From: Phlegmacium glaucopus
Taxonomy: Eukaryota > Basidiomycota > Agaricomycetes > Agaricales > Cortinariaceae
NCBI GenBank assembly: GCA_015039465.1
Contig: MU130073.1
Location: forward strand, 781,187 to 793,956
Reading direction: 5' to 3'
DNA length: 12,770 nucleotides
Part shown: one piece after another, positions 1-7,728 of the stretch
How the letters are laid out: every line of letters starts with the position of its first letter
How positions within the stretch are numbered: the first letter of the stretch is position 1
Made by a program: the position numbers and the translations under genes
The notes under the pieces: generated by a model
What the model was told of the DNA's origin: nothing
Seen by the model: only the letters and a program-made list of their open reading frames with translations
Database searches by the model: none

Positions 1-356
1 TCGCTGGCCTTGTTGAACGAGTAACTAACGGTTTCGCCTTTGGCTTCATCTCTGATCCAGTACCCGTCGGACTAGCTACTGCTACCAATTTACGAATTCC
101 TACGCTAACCGCTTTAACTTACGAGTGTCGGTGCGGTCGCTGAACTTATTGAACACGCAAACGTCGGCATCGTAATCGCTCTTGCCTACCGTACCCTAGT
201 CGCCACGAACGAAACTACCAGCGACAGCTTCAACGACCAAGTCTCGAACTTGGGTCTCGTAGCAACTACCAGTCTCTACTTATAAAACTAGAGTTACTGT
301 GAGCATTCAACTTCGCCCATCGCATCCTTAAGTATTTAACTATCGTTATCGATTAG
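1..356. other. CpG-rich, coding-like segment of unknown identity
   Basis: This stretch is much richer in CpG than the DNA from 3.2 to 7.3 kb and is poor in stops on both strands. On the plus strand one frame is open from 3 to about 140. A second frame, 121-291, has a marked excess of C at third codon positions and ends at a TAA. On the minus strand there are also open stretches, including one from 117 to the window edge. Two related sequences (around 1-23 and 133-158 on the minus strand, sharing GTTCAAYAAG and CAGCGA) and the repeated AGTCTCTACTT at 271 and 370 suggest old internal duplication. It may hold upstream exons of the NB-ARC gene or a decayed unrelated gene. I recognise no family and cannot fix the strand. 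Confidence 0.3.
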
Positions 357-479
357 GCTGCCCATGACCTAGTCTCTACTTCGGCCCCCACTTTGGCGAT
401 CAATGATCTTGCTCCTGTAAGCATAGTGTTCAACTTAGTTCATCATATCTATCACTACTCAATCATCTCCGTCCATCAG

Positions 480-3204
480 AGTAGCCATGAACTCCAAGTC
501 TGCGCTTCGGTTTCCGCTCTGGCTGTTGCTCCTGTAGCCCATCCGGAAGGAAATTCACCCTCCCCTGATGCCGTAAGGCAAGCTAAATTGGGATCCATAG
601 AATGGCAACAAAATCCCTCGGTGAGTTGCTTGTACCATGTGTTCTGGGCTTTCGCTGACGGTGATCGGTAGGCTCAACAATCTGTTTCGGGTCTCTTTGC
701 AAATGCCAAGAATATCCTCATTACTAACAGCATTATTGTAAGTCTTTCTTGTAGGTTTTGTGTATGATTTAGCAATAATTATATGTATAGAACAATGTCA
801 ATAGCCTCCCTGCCAATACTGGTGAAGGGCAGATGAAGATTCCTGTGGCTCAAAAACCCAACTCCAGCCCAATCTTTACTGGACGAAAAAATGTACTCGA
901 TAAACTTGGGAAGATTTTTGTTCACCGTGCTACTAGTAGAGTGAGGTCAAGGTGCTCTTGTCTCCTCTGGGGATTGGGAGGGATTGGAAAGACCCAAATT
1001 TGTCTTAAGTTCATAGAAGAAATGCATGACAGGTAAGAGTTCTTACTCTACTGTTCACAACACTGGATTCATTTCTTGATAGTTTTTCACATGTCTTCTG
1101 GGTTGATGCCTCCTCTCAGGAGAGCATGGAAATGTCTCTCAAGGGCATATCTAGCCTTCCTGCTGCCCAAGATTCCCATGTGGATGGCTCAGTTGAGTCT
1201 GTGCTCCAGTGGATATCTTCTCTCCAAGAAGAATGGTTGATTGTGTTTGATAATGCTGATGATCCTCCTGCAGAGGTGGTGGACAAGTTCATTCCCCCAT
1301 GCAACAGAGGTAATATTCTGGTTACTAGCAGAAACCAATCTATGGGGAGGATTATATCATTTGGGAACAAAGTTGAGATCCATGAAATGGAGGTACCAGA
1401 TGCTATAAGTCTACTTCTCAAAGCTAGCTCTTTGGATCCATTTCCTGAGCATCTTGAAGCTGGCAAAAAGATTGTGACTGAACTTGGCTGCATTCCTCTT
1501 GCTATTGATCATGCTGGAGCCTATATTGAGGCTGGGAAATGTGATATTGATCAGTATCTGAGGCAATTCTCAATGCATCGTCAGGCTCTTATGACAGATG
1601 CTACATTCACAGGGGCATCAAAGTATAATAAAACAGTGTATGGGACTTGGGATCTTTCTTTCAAAGAAATAGAAAAGAGGGCTGGTGGTCATTCCACTGC
1701 TAGAGATGCACAAGCAGCCCAGGCTGCAATCCTAATACTTCAAATATGTGCTTTCTATCATCATAGCAATATTTCTAAAGATATATTCCAATCTGCTGCT
1801 GAGGAGGCTATCAAATATGTTGTTGATAGTGACAGATATGAAAAGTTACCTCAGGCAGTCACTTCACTGGATTATACTCTGCTTGGTTTGGACAATGATG
1901 GTCACTGGGATGAGTTCATATTTGGACAAGGGATTAGTGTCCTTCTCTCATTCTCATTGATGAAAAGAGGACCATCTAAAATGATGTCTGTTCATCCTCT
2001 GGTGCACTACTGGAGTCGGGAGAGAATGTCGAAATCTGAGCAGCAAAGAATGTGTGAGTTGGGAAGCATAATCTTGTCCTGTGCAATTCCACAGAGATTT
2101 GAAAGTCAGGATTATGCATTGCGACGGTTGATTTTTCCACATATTACAGCAAATAAGTTATATGGAAGGCAGATTGGACAGATTGAGCAGTACTATGATG
2201 ATAAATGGACCAATTTTGCACTAGTAATAGGGGAGAATGGGGACTGGGATAATGCAGAGCAGCTGCAGGTTCAAGTTATGGACATGAGTAAGAAGCTACT
2301 TGGTGCAGAACATCCAAACACCCTCATCAGTATGGCAAATCTAGCAAACACATACAGCAATCAGGGAAGGTGGAATGAGGCAGAGCAGCTGGAGGTTCAA
2401 GTTATGGACATGAGGAAGAAGCTGCTTGGTGCAGAACATCCAAATACCCTCACCAGTATGGCACATCTAGCAAACACATACAGAAATCAGGGAAGGTGGG
2501 ATGAGGCAGAGCAGCTGCAGGTTCAAGTTATGGACATGAGTAAGAAGCTGCTTGGTGCAGAACATCCAGACACCCTTGGCAGTATGGAAAATCTAGCAAT
2601 CACATACAGCAATCAGGGAAGGTGGAATGAGGCAGAGCAGCTGCAGGTTCAAGTTATGAACATGAGGAAGAAGCTGCATGGTGCAGAACATCCAGACACC
2701 CTTGGCAGTATGCAAAATCTAGCAATCACATACAGAAATCAGAGACGGTGGAATGAGGCAGAGCAGCTGCAGATTCAAGTAACGGACATGAGGAAGAAGC
2801 TGCTTGGTGAAGAACATCCAGACACCCTTGGCAGTATGGGAAATCTAGCAAACACATTCAGGGATCAGGGAAGGTGGGATGAGGCAGAGCAGCTGGAGGT
2901 TCAAGTTATGGACATGATGAAGAAGCTGCTTGGTGCAGAACATCCAAACACTCTGATCAGTATGGAAAATCTAGCAATCACATTCAGGGATCAGGGAAGG
3001 TGGAATGAGGCAGAGCAGCTGCAGGTTCAAGTTATGGACATGAGGAAGAAGCTGCTTGGTGCAGAACATCCATACACCCTCACCAGTATGGAAGATCTAG
3101 CAAACACATTCAGGGATCAAGGAAGGTGGAATGAGGCAGAGGAGTTGGAGGTTGAAGTTGTGGACTATGATGAGGAGAAGCTGGTTGAGACTGCAGTAGT
3201 CTAA
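480..3204 (+). CDS. NB-ARC / TPR repeat (NLR-like STAND) protein, 5' end unresolved
   Basis: Signal-transduction ATPase of the fungal NLR type, probably a cytosolic sensor whose TPRs recognise a ligand and whose NB-ARC domain switches on nucleotide exchange. Exons 480-620, 672-737, 791-1032 and 1083-3204 join in frame (856 codons plus stop). The introns are 51, 53 and 50 bp, with donors GTGAGT, GTAAGT and GTAAGA and acceptors TAG. Visible motifs: FTGRKNVLDKL before the P-loop GLGGIGKT (971-994); kinase-2 LIVFDNADD (1237-1263); ILVTSRN (RNBS-B-like); LGCIPLAIDHAGAY (GxP motif); and VHPLVHYW in the MHD position. TPRs fill 2239-3204. The frame is also open from 357 to 479, with no ATG; a further exon 357-416 (acceptor at 356, donor GTAAGC at 417) is possible, so the start lies upstream or is lost. 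The NB-ARC and TPR parts are intact. The triggering ligand is unknown. Confidence 0.88.
2239..3204 (+). repeat. Seven 126-bp tandem repeats encoding TPRs plus a partial eighth
   Basis: Units start at 2239, 2365, 2491, 2617, 2743, 2869 and 2995, exactly 126 bp apart, with a partial, diverged unit at 3121-3204 that ends the protein. Each encodes 42 residues of the kinesin-light-chain type: GRWNEAEQLQVQVMDMRKK, then LLGAEHPDTLGSM, then NLANTYRNQ. Differences are few and concentrated at the residue after AEQL, the D/N/Y after EHP, the G/T/I before SM, and the Y/F S/R N/D positions. The high DNA identity implies recent duplication or gene conversion. The last unit has an acidic, non-repeat tail. 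Confidence 0.95.
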
Positions 3205-3456
3205 TCAACAGAGTATCCTCATGTTTGTACTTTACCTTGTTGACTTTCAATTGCATTATGTTTTGGAACACATACCTAAATTCCAGGTTTTTAGGTGGAA
3301 TGATTTTGAAACTCTCATCAACAATAATTGACACTGGCCTGTACTGTTAAAGGTCTCATCCACACCTGATGAGTGATGACTTATGTTTTCACAAGCCAAT
3401 GAGCCCATACCTTCAGCCATGGCTCTGCTCTGCTTGGCCAGCCTGCAGCACAGATT
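3205..3456. other. Downstream flank of the NB-ARC gene, no gene seen
   Basis: AT-rich sequence after the TAA of the NB-ARC gene, probably its 3' untranslated region and then spacer. No open frame with family features and no clear poly(A) signal could be fixed. It ends at the CTAG that closes the minus-strand Helitron fragment. Confidence 0.4.
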
Positions 3457-3735
3457 CTAGGCTTGCTGGGGGCTCTGCCCCTGGACCCTGGCTGCATCAC
3501 AACAGCGTATACAGTTTATATCACAACAGTCCACACAGTCCTACATCCCAACACACACTAAATCCTAATCAATAATCACTTCTGGGTATACCATGTTTTT
3601 AGTTACAGGTGAATCAAATCTACTGTCCCAGATAGCCTTAATATTATGTACAGAGGTAACTTGAGAAATAGCCACATATAACTGTCCATGTGTGAACACA
3701 GCATTCCTAAGATCCAACCCCACATGTTATGACTT
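3457..3735 (-). mobile_element. Helitron 3'-terminal fragment
   Basis: Rolling-circle transposon remnant read on the minus strand. It holds the last helicase codons (stop at 3565-3567), about 80 bp of non-coding DNA, a short GC hairpin (GGGGC at 3469-3473, loop TCT, GCCCC at 3477-3481) and a closing CTAG at 3457-3460. A hairpin a few bases before CTRR is the known Helitron 3' end. The canonical T after CTRR is not present (the flank begins AATC), so the precise end should be treated with caution. The 5' part of the element is missing. Confidence 0.7.
3565..3733 (-). pseudogene. Helitron Pif1-like helicase C-terminus (decayed)
   Basis: Minus-strand translation gives VGLDLRNAVFTHGQLYVAIS, then QVTSVHNIKAIWD, and ends VTKNMVYPEVIID with a stop at 3565. 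This is the C-terminal end of the SF1 helicase of fungal Helitrons, including the motif VI region (QLYVAISQV, usually QLYVALSRV). Just upstream, ESFK is separated from HVGLDL by seven extra bases (GTCATAA) that break the frame and introduce a stop. In working elements these residues are joined (QSFKHVGLDLR). No Rep domain or other helicase motif lies within reach, so this is a dead end-piece. Confidence 0.85.
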
Positions 3736-4377
3736 TGAAAGATTCAGACAACTCTGATCTTAAACAGTTGATAAAAGATTGATTCTAATCAGTGAGCCTT
3801 CAAGATTGCTGAGTTACTTTGGTATTGTCTTAGAAGGTTTGAGAGAGATCAAGAGGAGAAGTGAGTACTATTCTCAAGAACTAGCTGAGGAAAGTACAAA
3901 AGGTAAATACAGGTTTTTATAGTAAAAGGATGAGTCACATGTAATGAACAAGTCATAGGTAAAAGTAAAGATGACTCATGCAATGAGTCATTCACATGTA
4001 TGTGAGTCATAGATGAAACATATTATGAAACAATGAAAAGACAAAGGGAAAAGCATGTAGACAGTAATGAAAAAGGAGTATAAGGCATGTGTGAGTGAAA
4101 CAACAATGTATTCAGTGGAGTTAAGAAAAAGAAAAAAATAGAGTTTGTAATACCACATACCCAACAGACTGCCCTTGAGAGTTGTTGATCAACATTGCAA
4201 AACACACTTTCACTTATTACTTGTTTACTTACATATTACATAATACTCTTTACTTATTTTTGTTGTCATCTATGTGACAAGTCATTCATTTGTTATATCA
4301 TACCTATTACTTACTTTCTTTTGGTCATTAATCATTAGTTGTATAACATTTTGGTTACCCTGTGTATTCTACAGGTT
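3736..4377. other. CpG-poor AT-rich DNA, probable Copia leader/LTR remnant
   Basis: No gene is seen. The segment leads directly into a Copia-type gag on the plus strand, so part of it is likely the 5' LTR and leader of that element. I could not define TG...CA ends, a target-site duplication or a primer-binding site. It contains the TGASTCA cluster described separately and a TGTTGATCAACA palindrome near 4183. The repeated AT-rich block at 4200-4370 has no open frame of note. Confidence 0.4.
3931..4009. promoter_or_regulatory. Cluster of four TGASTCA (Gcn4/AP-1-type) sites
   Basis: TGAGTCA occurs at 3931-3937, 3984-3990 and 4003-4009, and TGACTCA at 3972-3978: four perfect 7-bp bZIP-type palindromic sites in 79 bp, upstream of the Copia gag. 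TGASTCA is the known binding site of yeast Gcn4 and of AP-1 family bZIP factors. The sequence shows the sites. Their use as an LTR enhancer responding to starvation is inferred. Another TGAGTCA lies at 5450-5456 inside the solo LTR. Confidence 0.45.
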
Positions 4378-4914
4378 ATGGGCCCTGAAGGCACCTCTGA
4401 TGTGAACCCAGCCTCAAGCCAAGGTCTAACAATTCTGAAGCTACATTCAAATGGCTCAAATTGGACAACATACACTGAATAAGTAATGAATTATCTTGCC
4501 TCGAAAGGCCTGAGGAGACATGTCATGGGAACAGCACGAAAATGGATACAACTAGTGGAATGAGTAGGGGATCATTATTTGCCAGGCTTGTTAGCAACAC
4601 TGAATGAGGAAGAATTTGAAAAACATGAAGTTGAGCAGGATGAATACGATCAAAAACAAGCATAAGTCCACAAAATAATCTATAGGATGATTGACAACTC
4701 CACCTTCACTCAAGTAAAGAATGAAATAGATGCTGTGGCTGTATGGAAAAAGAACACATCAATTCACACAGACAAAGGCACCATGTACAAGACAAACCTT
4801 TTGACTCAACTCCAAATGAGTCATTATGCTGAAGGTGATAGTATGTGAGAGCACCTAACGAGGATGACTGAAATCAAGGAGAGATTAGCCAAAATGAAGC
4901 AATTCATTCTTACT
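4378..4914 (+). pseudogene. Ty1/Copia-type gag polyprotein, broken
   Basis: Starting at the ATG at 4378 a single frame reads like a fungal Copia Gag: LKLHSNGSNWTTYTE, VMNYLASKGLRRHVMGTARK, YDQKQA, VKNEIDAVAVWKK, TSIHTDKGTMYKTNLLTQLQ and EHLTRMTEIKERLAKM. It is interrupted by four in-frame stops at 4480, 4561, 4663 and 4846. Those at 4480, 4561 and 4846 sit where related Gags carry arginine (as I recall the family), consistent with CGA changed to TAA or TGA. CpG is nearly absent (four in about 540 bp). Similarity stops near 4914; no protease, integrase or reverse transcriptase follows. Long inactive. Confidence 0.85.
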
Positions 4915-5124
4915 CCCCAACAGTCATCTTCTCAGTGGAATTCCAGTGAATTCCTCCCTCAAGTTCACTTTTTCAACCTTTTATCTGTTACTGTCCCCTA
5001 CTGTCAATTGCTATAGTCTTGCTGAAGACTCTCTCTTATTCATCCTCATCCTCCTCCTTAATCTCTCTAAGTTCACTTTTTCAGTCCCTTACTGTCAACC
5101 TATTGTCTACTGCTATCTGCTATA

Positions 5125-5537
5125 TGTTAGGGGACACCCAATTTCAACCCAAACCTCAATCGCAGACTCATACATCCCACCTTTCCGACGACCTCCGACC
5201 TTCCGTCCAACTCCACTTCCGTCACCGGTCTACTCTGGAACTCCGTAACTCCGTTCCGACTCCAATCCTCCGGTTCGCTCCATCTTTTATTTTTATTTTT
5301 CACATCACACCACTTCTTAATTAATTAATTAATTATTATCGTATCATTCCTTTATTTATTTTATATCTCCGTTATGTCCATATTAGTACTTAAATACCCC
5401 ACAGCCTAGCAGGGATCCCCATCCTTTCCTCTTTGGATCCCCTGCTAGGTGAGTCACTTGTAGATATCCCTTTGAAATATTATTAACTTTGGATCCCCTG
5501 CTAGCTTGACTAAGTCAGTGTCGCAGTTGCCCTAACA
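5125..5537. mobile_element. Solo LTR, 413 bp, with 5-bp target-site duplication
   Basis: Begins TGTTAGGG and ends CCCTAACA, a perfect 8-bp terminal inverted repeat with the canonical TG...CA. It is flanked by direct CTATA repeats at 5120-5124 and 5538-5542, the 5-bp target-site duplication of LTR retrotransposon integration. No internal coding region lies beside it, so it is a solo LTR left by recombination between two LTRs. Its first 150 bp keep many CpGs, unlike the adjoining Copia gag, which argues for a younger age. It also contains a (TTAA)-type run at 5317-5334 and the GGATCCCCTGCTAG repeats. Gypsy or Copia origin is not determined. Confidence 0.9.
5405..5504. repeat. Inverted and direct GGATCCCCTGCTAG repeats within the LTR
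   Basis: CCTAGCAGGGATCC (5405-5418) and GGATCCCCTGCTAGG (5435-5449) form a near-perfect stem (one bulged base) with a 16-base loop. TTTGGATCCCCTGCTAG recurs as a direct copy ending at 5504. In an LTR such a hairpin could lie near the RNA start or poly(A) region; that role is inferred. Confidence 0.75.
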
Positions 5538-5650
5538 CTATAGTCTTACTGAAGACTCTTTCTCATTCACCCTCTTCTCTATACTCTCCCACCTCAGTCA
5601 CCTCTCTATTCATCCTCATCCTCGTCCTTATCTCTATTCTTTCCCCCTAC

Positions 5651-6615
5651 CTCTGTGTGTTACAAGTCTAAGGCTAAGCCTTCCCTAAATGAACAACATG
5701 GAATCTCTTGACCTAAAGACTGGTCCACTGCTCTCTGGTTGGTGTTTTATAACAACAACAACAACAATTTATATCATTCAAGACTAATGAAATCAAAGAA
5801 AGTTAATATAGTGAAATAAAAATAAATAAAAAACAAACCCACCCCCCAAGTGAGGGGGGTACATCATTGTCGTTGTCGTCATCACTAGTCGTGGTTGTGG
5901 TTGTGGTGAGACGAAGTGTTGTTGAACTTACATATTCAACACCCACCCTCATATAGTCACCTAAGACATTTCTTAAGTGCCATACAAGTTTAGTTCTTCA
6001 CACTGTCACAAACATTTTAACACTTCTTACCCTTACCCTCATACCCTTAAGGGTTTTGAAACCCTTGAACATCACTAGAAATTTCACTAAGTCCTTTGTG
6101 ACATGTGTGACTCCTTTAAACTCAATCACATGTTCTGGGCTGCCTTTGCATAGATTGAAGTCTTCGTGTTACAACTTCCAGTGCTGTGACCAATGGAGAG
6201 AACTAAAATTAAATGTATATGCCTAATGTATTTAATTTGAGTTGTGGCTAAGTTCTATGGCAACTGTGTAAGCTAGTTGGGTGAAAAACACATGGAGTGT
6301 GTTTCAGACCTGGAAAGATCCAACAGCAAGACAGGGTCCTTGATACAAGACACATGGGTGGGTGGGCCACATGTCAATATGAGGGGAGGCTCTAAGGTAA
6401 TGTTAGAGTGATGACTTGTTGTTAGGTCTTTTCAGATCAGAAAAGGCACTGTCATCTAGTGACATGCCGAAGCTAAGGGAGAGGAGGGTGGGTGAAAAGG
6501 AAAACAAGTAACGCTGTAGGAGCTCAACCTGGGATTATTGTCAAGCGCTTCAATGCCAGCAAGGATGAAGAGAGAGAGGGAATGTGCACATGATGCACTT
6601 CTCATCTTCTCAAAG
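5651..6615. other. Spacer with microsatellite and hairpin, no confident gene
   Basis: Contains an (AAC)n run at about 5751-5767, a perfect stem-loop at 5841-5860 and a GTCGTTGTCGTC / GTGGTTGTGGTT simple-repeat patch at 5870-5910. On the minus strand, from about 6240 to 5840, one frame is unusually open, with only a TAA at 6169-6171 and a TGA at 5998-6000. It reads HEDFNLCKGSPEHVIEFKG and later TKLVWHLRNVLGDYMRVGVE, followed by a Thr- and Asp-rich tail. This could be a decayed gene or transposon exon of unknown family; I give it low weight. Confidence 0.35.
5841..5860. repeat. Perfect hairpin of C6 and G6
   Basis: ACCCCCC, loop AAGTGA, GGGGGGT: a 7-bp perfect stem within AT-rich DNA. No adjacent gene explains it as a terminator. 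Confidence 0.8.
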
Positions 6616-6812
6616 ACTGAATTCTATCTCTTTGCTTGTACCTCACTTCACTGTAGAAATGCATTGAAGGTTGGATGTCCTGTGATGATTTTGAGAAATA
6701 TGAATCCAGGAGAAGGAGTTTGCAATGGATCTTGAGGAATTGTGACTAGGATGAACAACTGAGTGCTGGACATGTGATTATTGACAGGAGAGCATGCTGG
6801 AAAAACAACATG
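6616..6812 (+). pseudogene. Second Helitron helicase fragment, opposite orientation
   Basis: Plus-strand reading from 6616 gives TEFYLFACTSLH, then LKVGCPVMILRNMNPGEGVC, a stop, GIVTRMNN, a stop, VLDM, a stop, and LLTGEHAGKT. This matches the central part of the Pif1-like helicase of fungal Helitrons (LKVGCPVMLLRN...GLCNGTRGIV...LLTGEHAGK, as I recall it). The three TGA stops at 6733, 6760 and 6775 each take the place of an expected arginine (NG-T-R-GIV, N-R-VL, R-LLTG), pointing to CGA to TGA change. It is a different part of the helicase from the fragment near 3.6 kb and lies on the other strand, so the two are not one simple truncated copy. Confidence 0.82.
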
Positions 6813-7283
6813 GTTGGTTGGTTTATTTTGGGTTTATTTAACTTAATGAAAAAATCTCGAAAAATGTGTGATGTGACAGAGTGATGAAACTAGACCATGC
6901 TAGATAGCACTGGTGTGCACAACATGAATACTATGAAACTATAACTCACTGTAGTTATGGTGATGTGACTGTAGGATACTATAAGATACTATAATTTTGT
7001 GTGATGTGACTATAGGCTACTATAATTTGGTGTGACATAACTATGACAAACTATGGGAAATCCCTGATTTTGCTGATGATTCCAGGACCCAAGTTAAAAA
7101 CAGCTTATGATCCTGAGCCTCCTGAAGTGTCTAAACCAAGCCAGTTTCTTATTTTGTGCTTATTGATGTTAAGTTGAAATCAAGCAGCAAGCCTGTTTAA
7201 GTATTTCTCTAATTTCCCTGACTTGAATATAACTTCCATCATGTATACACACTCCACAGTGTTACATATACTATAGCCTAGAG
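6813..7283. other. CpG-poor spacer with short tandem repeats
   Basis: No gene seen. GTGATGTGACTRTAGGMTACTAT occurs at about 6959-6981 and again from 7001, a 41-bp period, followed by a weaker third copy near 7030 and a related GTGTGATGTGACA at 6868. These may be the end region of the Helitron or a minisatellite. The rest is AT-rich DNA without features I can support. Confidence 0.5.
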
Positions 7284-7514
7284 TGTTGGAATATTCAATC
7301 TAATCATGTCGTTATCACACCATATTGCATCATCATGAGCCAGCTGGATACTGACCAATAGCGGAATGTCCTCATAGCACTGCCTTTAACCTTAATACAC
7401 AGCCTCGTTGTACTTTTGTATATATTCTAGTCTCTTGGGGGTGGTAACCCTCATCGGATTGAACCAATACATTTTGTATCCCCGCTCTCACTAGTTCCTG
7501 CCCTGTGTCTAGCA
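7284..7514. mobile_element. LTR-like sequence, about 231 bp
   Basis: Starts TGTTGGAATATTC and ends TCTAGCA, an imperfect inverted terminal pair (TGTTGGA / TCTAGCA) with TG...CA. Inside are CCAAT (7359), a TATA-like TGTATATATT (7418-7427), a CTCTTGGGGGTGGTAACC stretch and the CCAATACATTTTGTA block usual near an LTR RNA end. The layout resembles short Gypsy LTRs of basidiomycetes. The flanks (TAGAG and ACCAG) do not match, so a target-site duplication is absent or eroded and the right end may be misplaced. Confidence 0.5.
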
Positions 7515-7560
7515 ACCAGTTGAGCTTTTTGTTCTTCAATCCGACCCCTAATTTCTACAT

Positions 7561-7728
7561 AGAGATTAACCCGGGTAACCCTAGGGTATTTTTTTCAGAC
7601 CCATACCCTTACCCGCCAAGAACCTTACCCTCGGCTAGCGGGTACGGGTTTGGAGGGGTTCGGGTACGGGTATGTGGGGTACATAGGGGTACATAGGGGT
7701 ATGTAGGGGTATGTAGGGGTATGTAGGA
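7561..7728. repeat. G-rich palindromic block with decanucleotide array
   Basis: ACCCATACCCTTACCCGCC (7600-7618) is an imperfect inverted match to GGTTCGGGTACGGGTATG further right. It is followed by five 10-bp units from 7676: GGGGTACATA twice, then GGGGTATGTA three times, trailing off in GGATATAG. The left edge has AACCCGGGTAACCCTAGGG. The structure resembles a small non-autonomous inverted-repeat element, but I could not identify paired ends with a target-site duplication. Confidence 0.55.

Larger units (their letters stand above)
4961..5650. repeat. 108-bp pyrimidine-rich tandem duplication split by an LTR
   Basis: AAGTTCACTTTTTCA starts at 4961 and again at 5069. CTATAGTCTTGCTGAAGACT at 5011 matches CTATAGTCTTACTGAAGACT at 5538, and CATCCTCATCCTC follows in both copies. 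Removing the LTR and one target-site duplication (418 bp) between 5125 and 5542 restores a period of 108-109 bp. The second copy extends with more CT-rich sequence to about 5650. It may itself be part of an older LTR, but the origin is not clear. Confidence 0.75.

Noticed and set aside
595..671. ATG at 602 (ATGGCAACAAAATCC) as start of the NB-ARC gene
   Set aside because: Spliced with the 621-671 intron it would put the next exon in the wrong frame; the frame that fits (GSIEWQQNPS) has no ATG there.
1116..1493. Open frame of 125 codons on the minus strand
   Set aside because: Lies entirely within the NB-ARC exon on the other strand; the plus strand has the P-loop, kinase-2 and GxP motifs.
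2239..3120. Regular direct repeats that could look like a CRISPR array
   Set aside because: The period is exactly 42 codons, there are no unique spacers, and the repeats encode TPRs in an open frame of a eukaryotic gene.
3369..3575. Plus-strand open frame of 68 codons
   Set aside because: It overlaps the Helitron hairpin and the antisense of the helicase end; no protein features.
4946..5324. Two overlapping plus-strand open frames of about 100 codons
   Set aside because: They are readings of the CT-rich duplication and cross the LTR boundary at 5125, so they are not genes.
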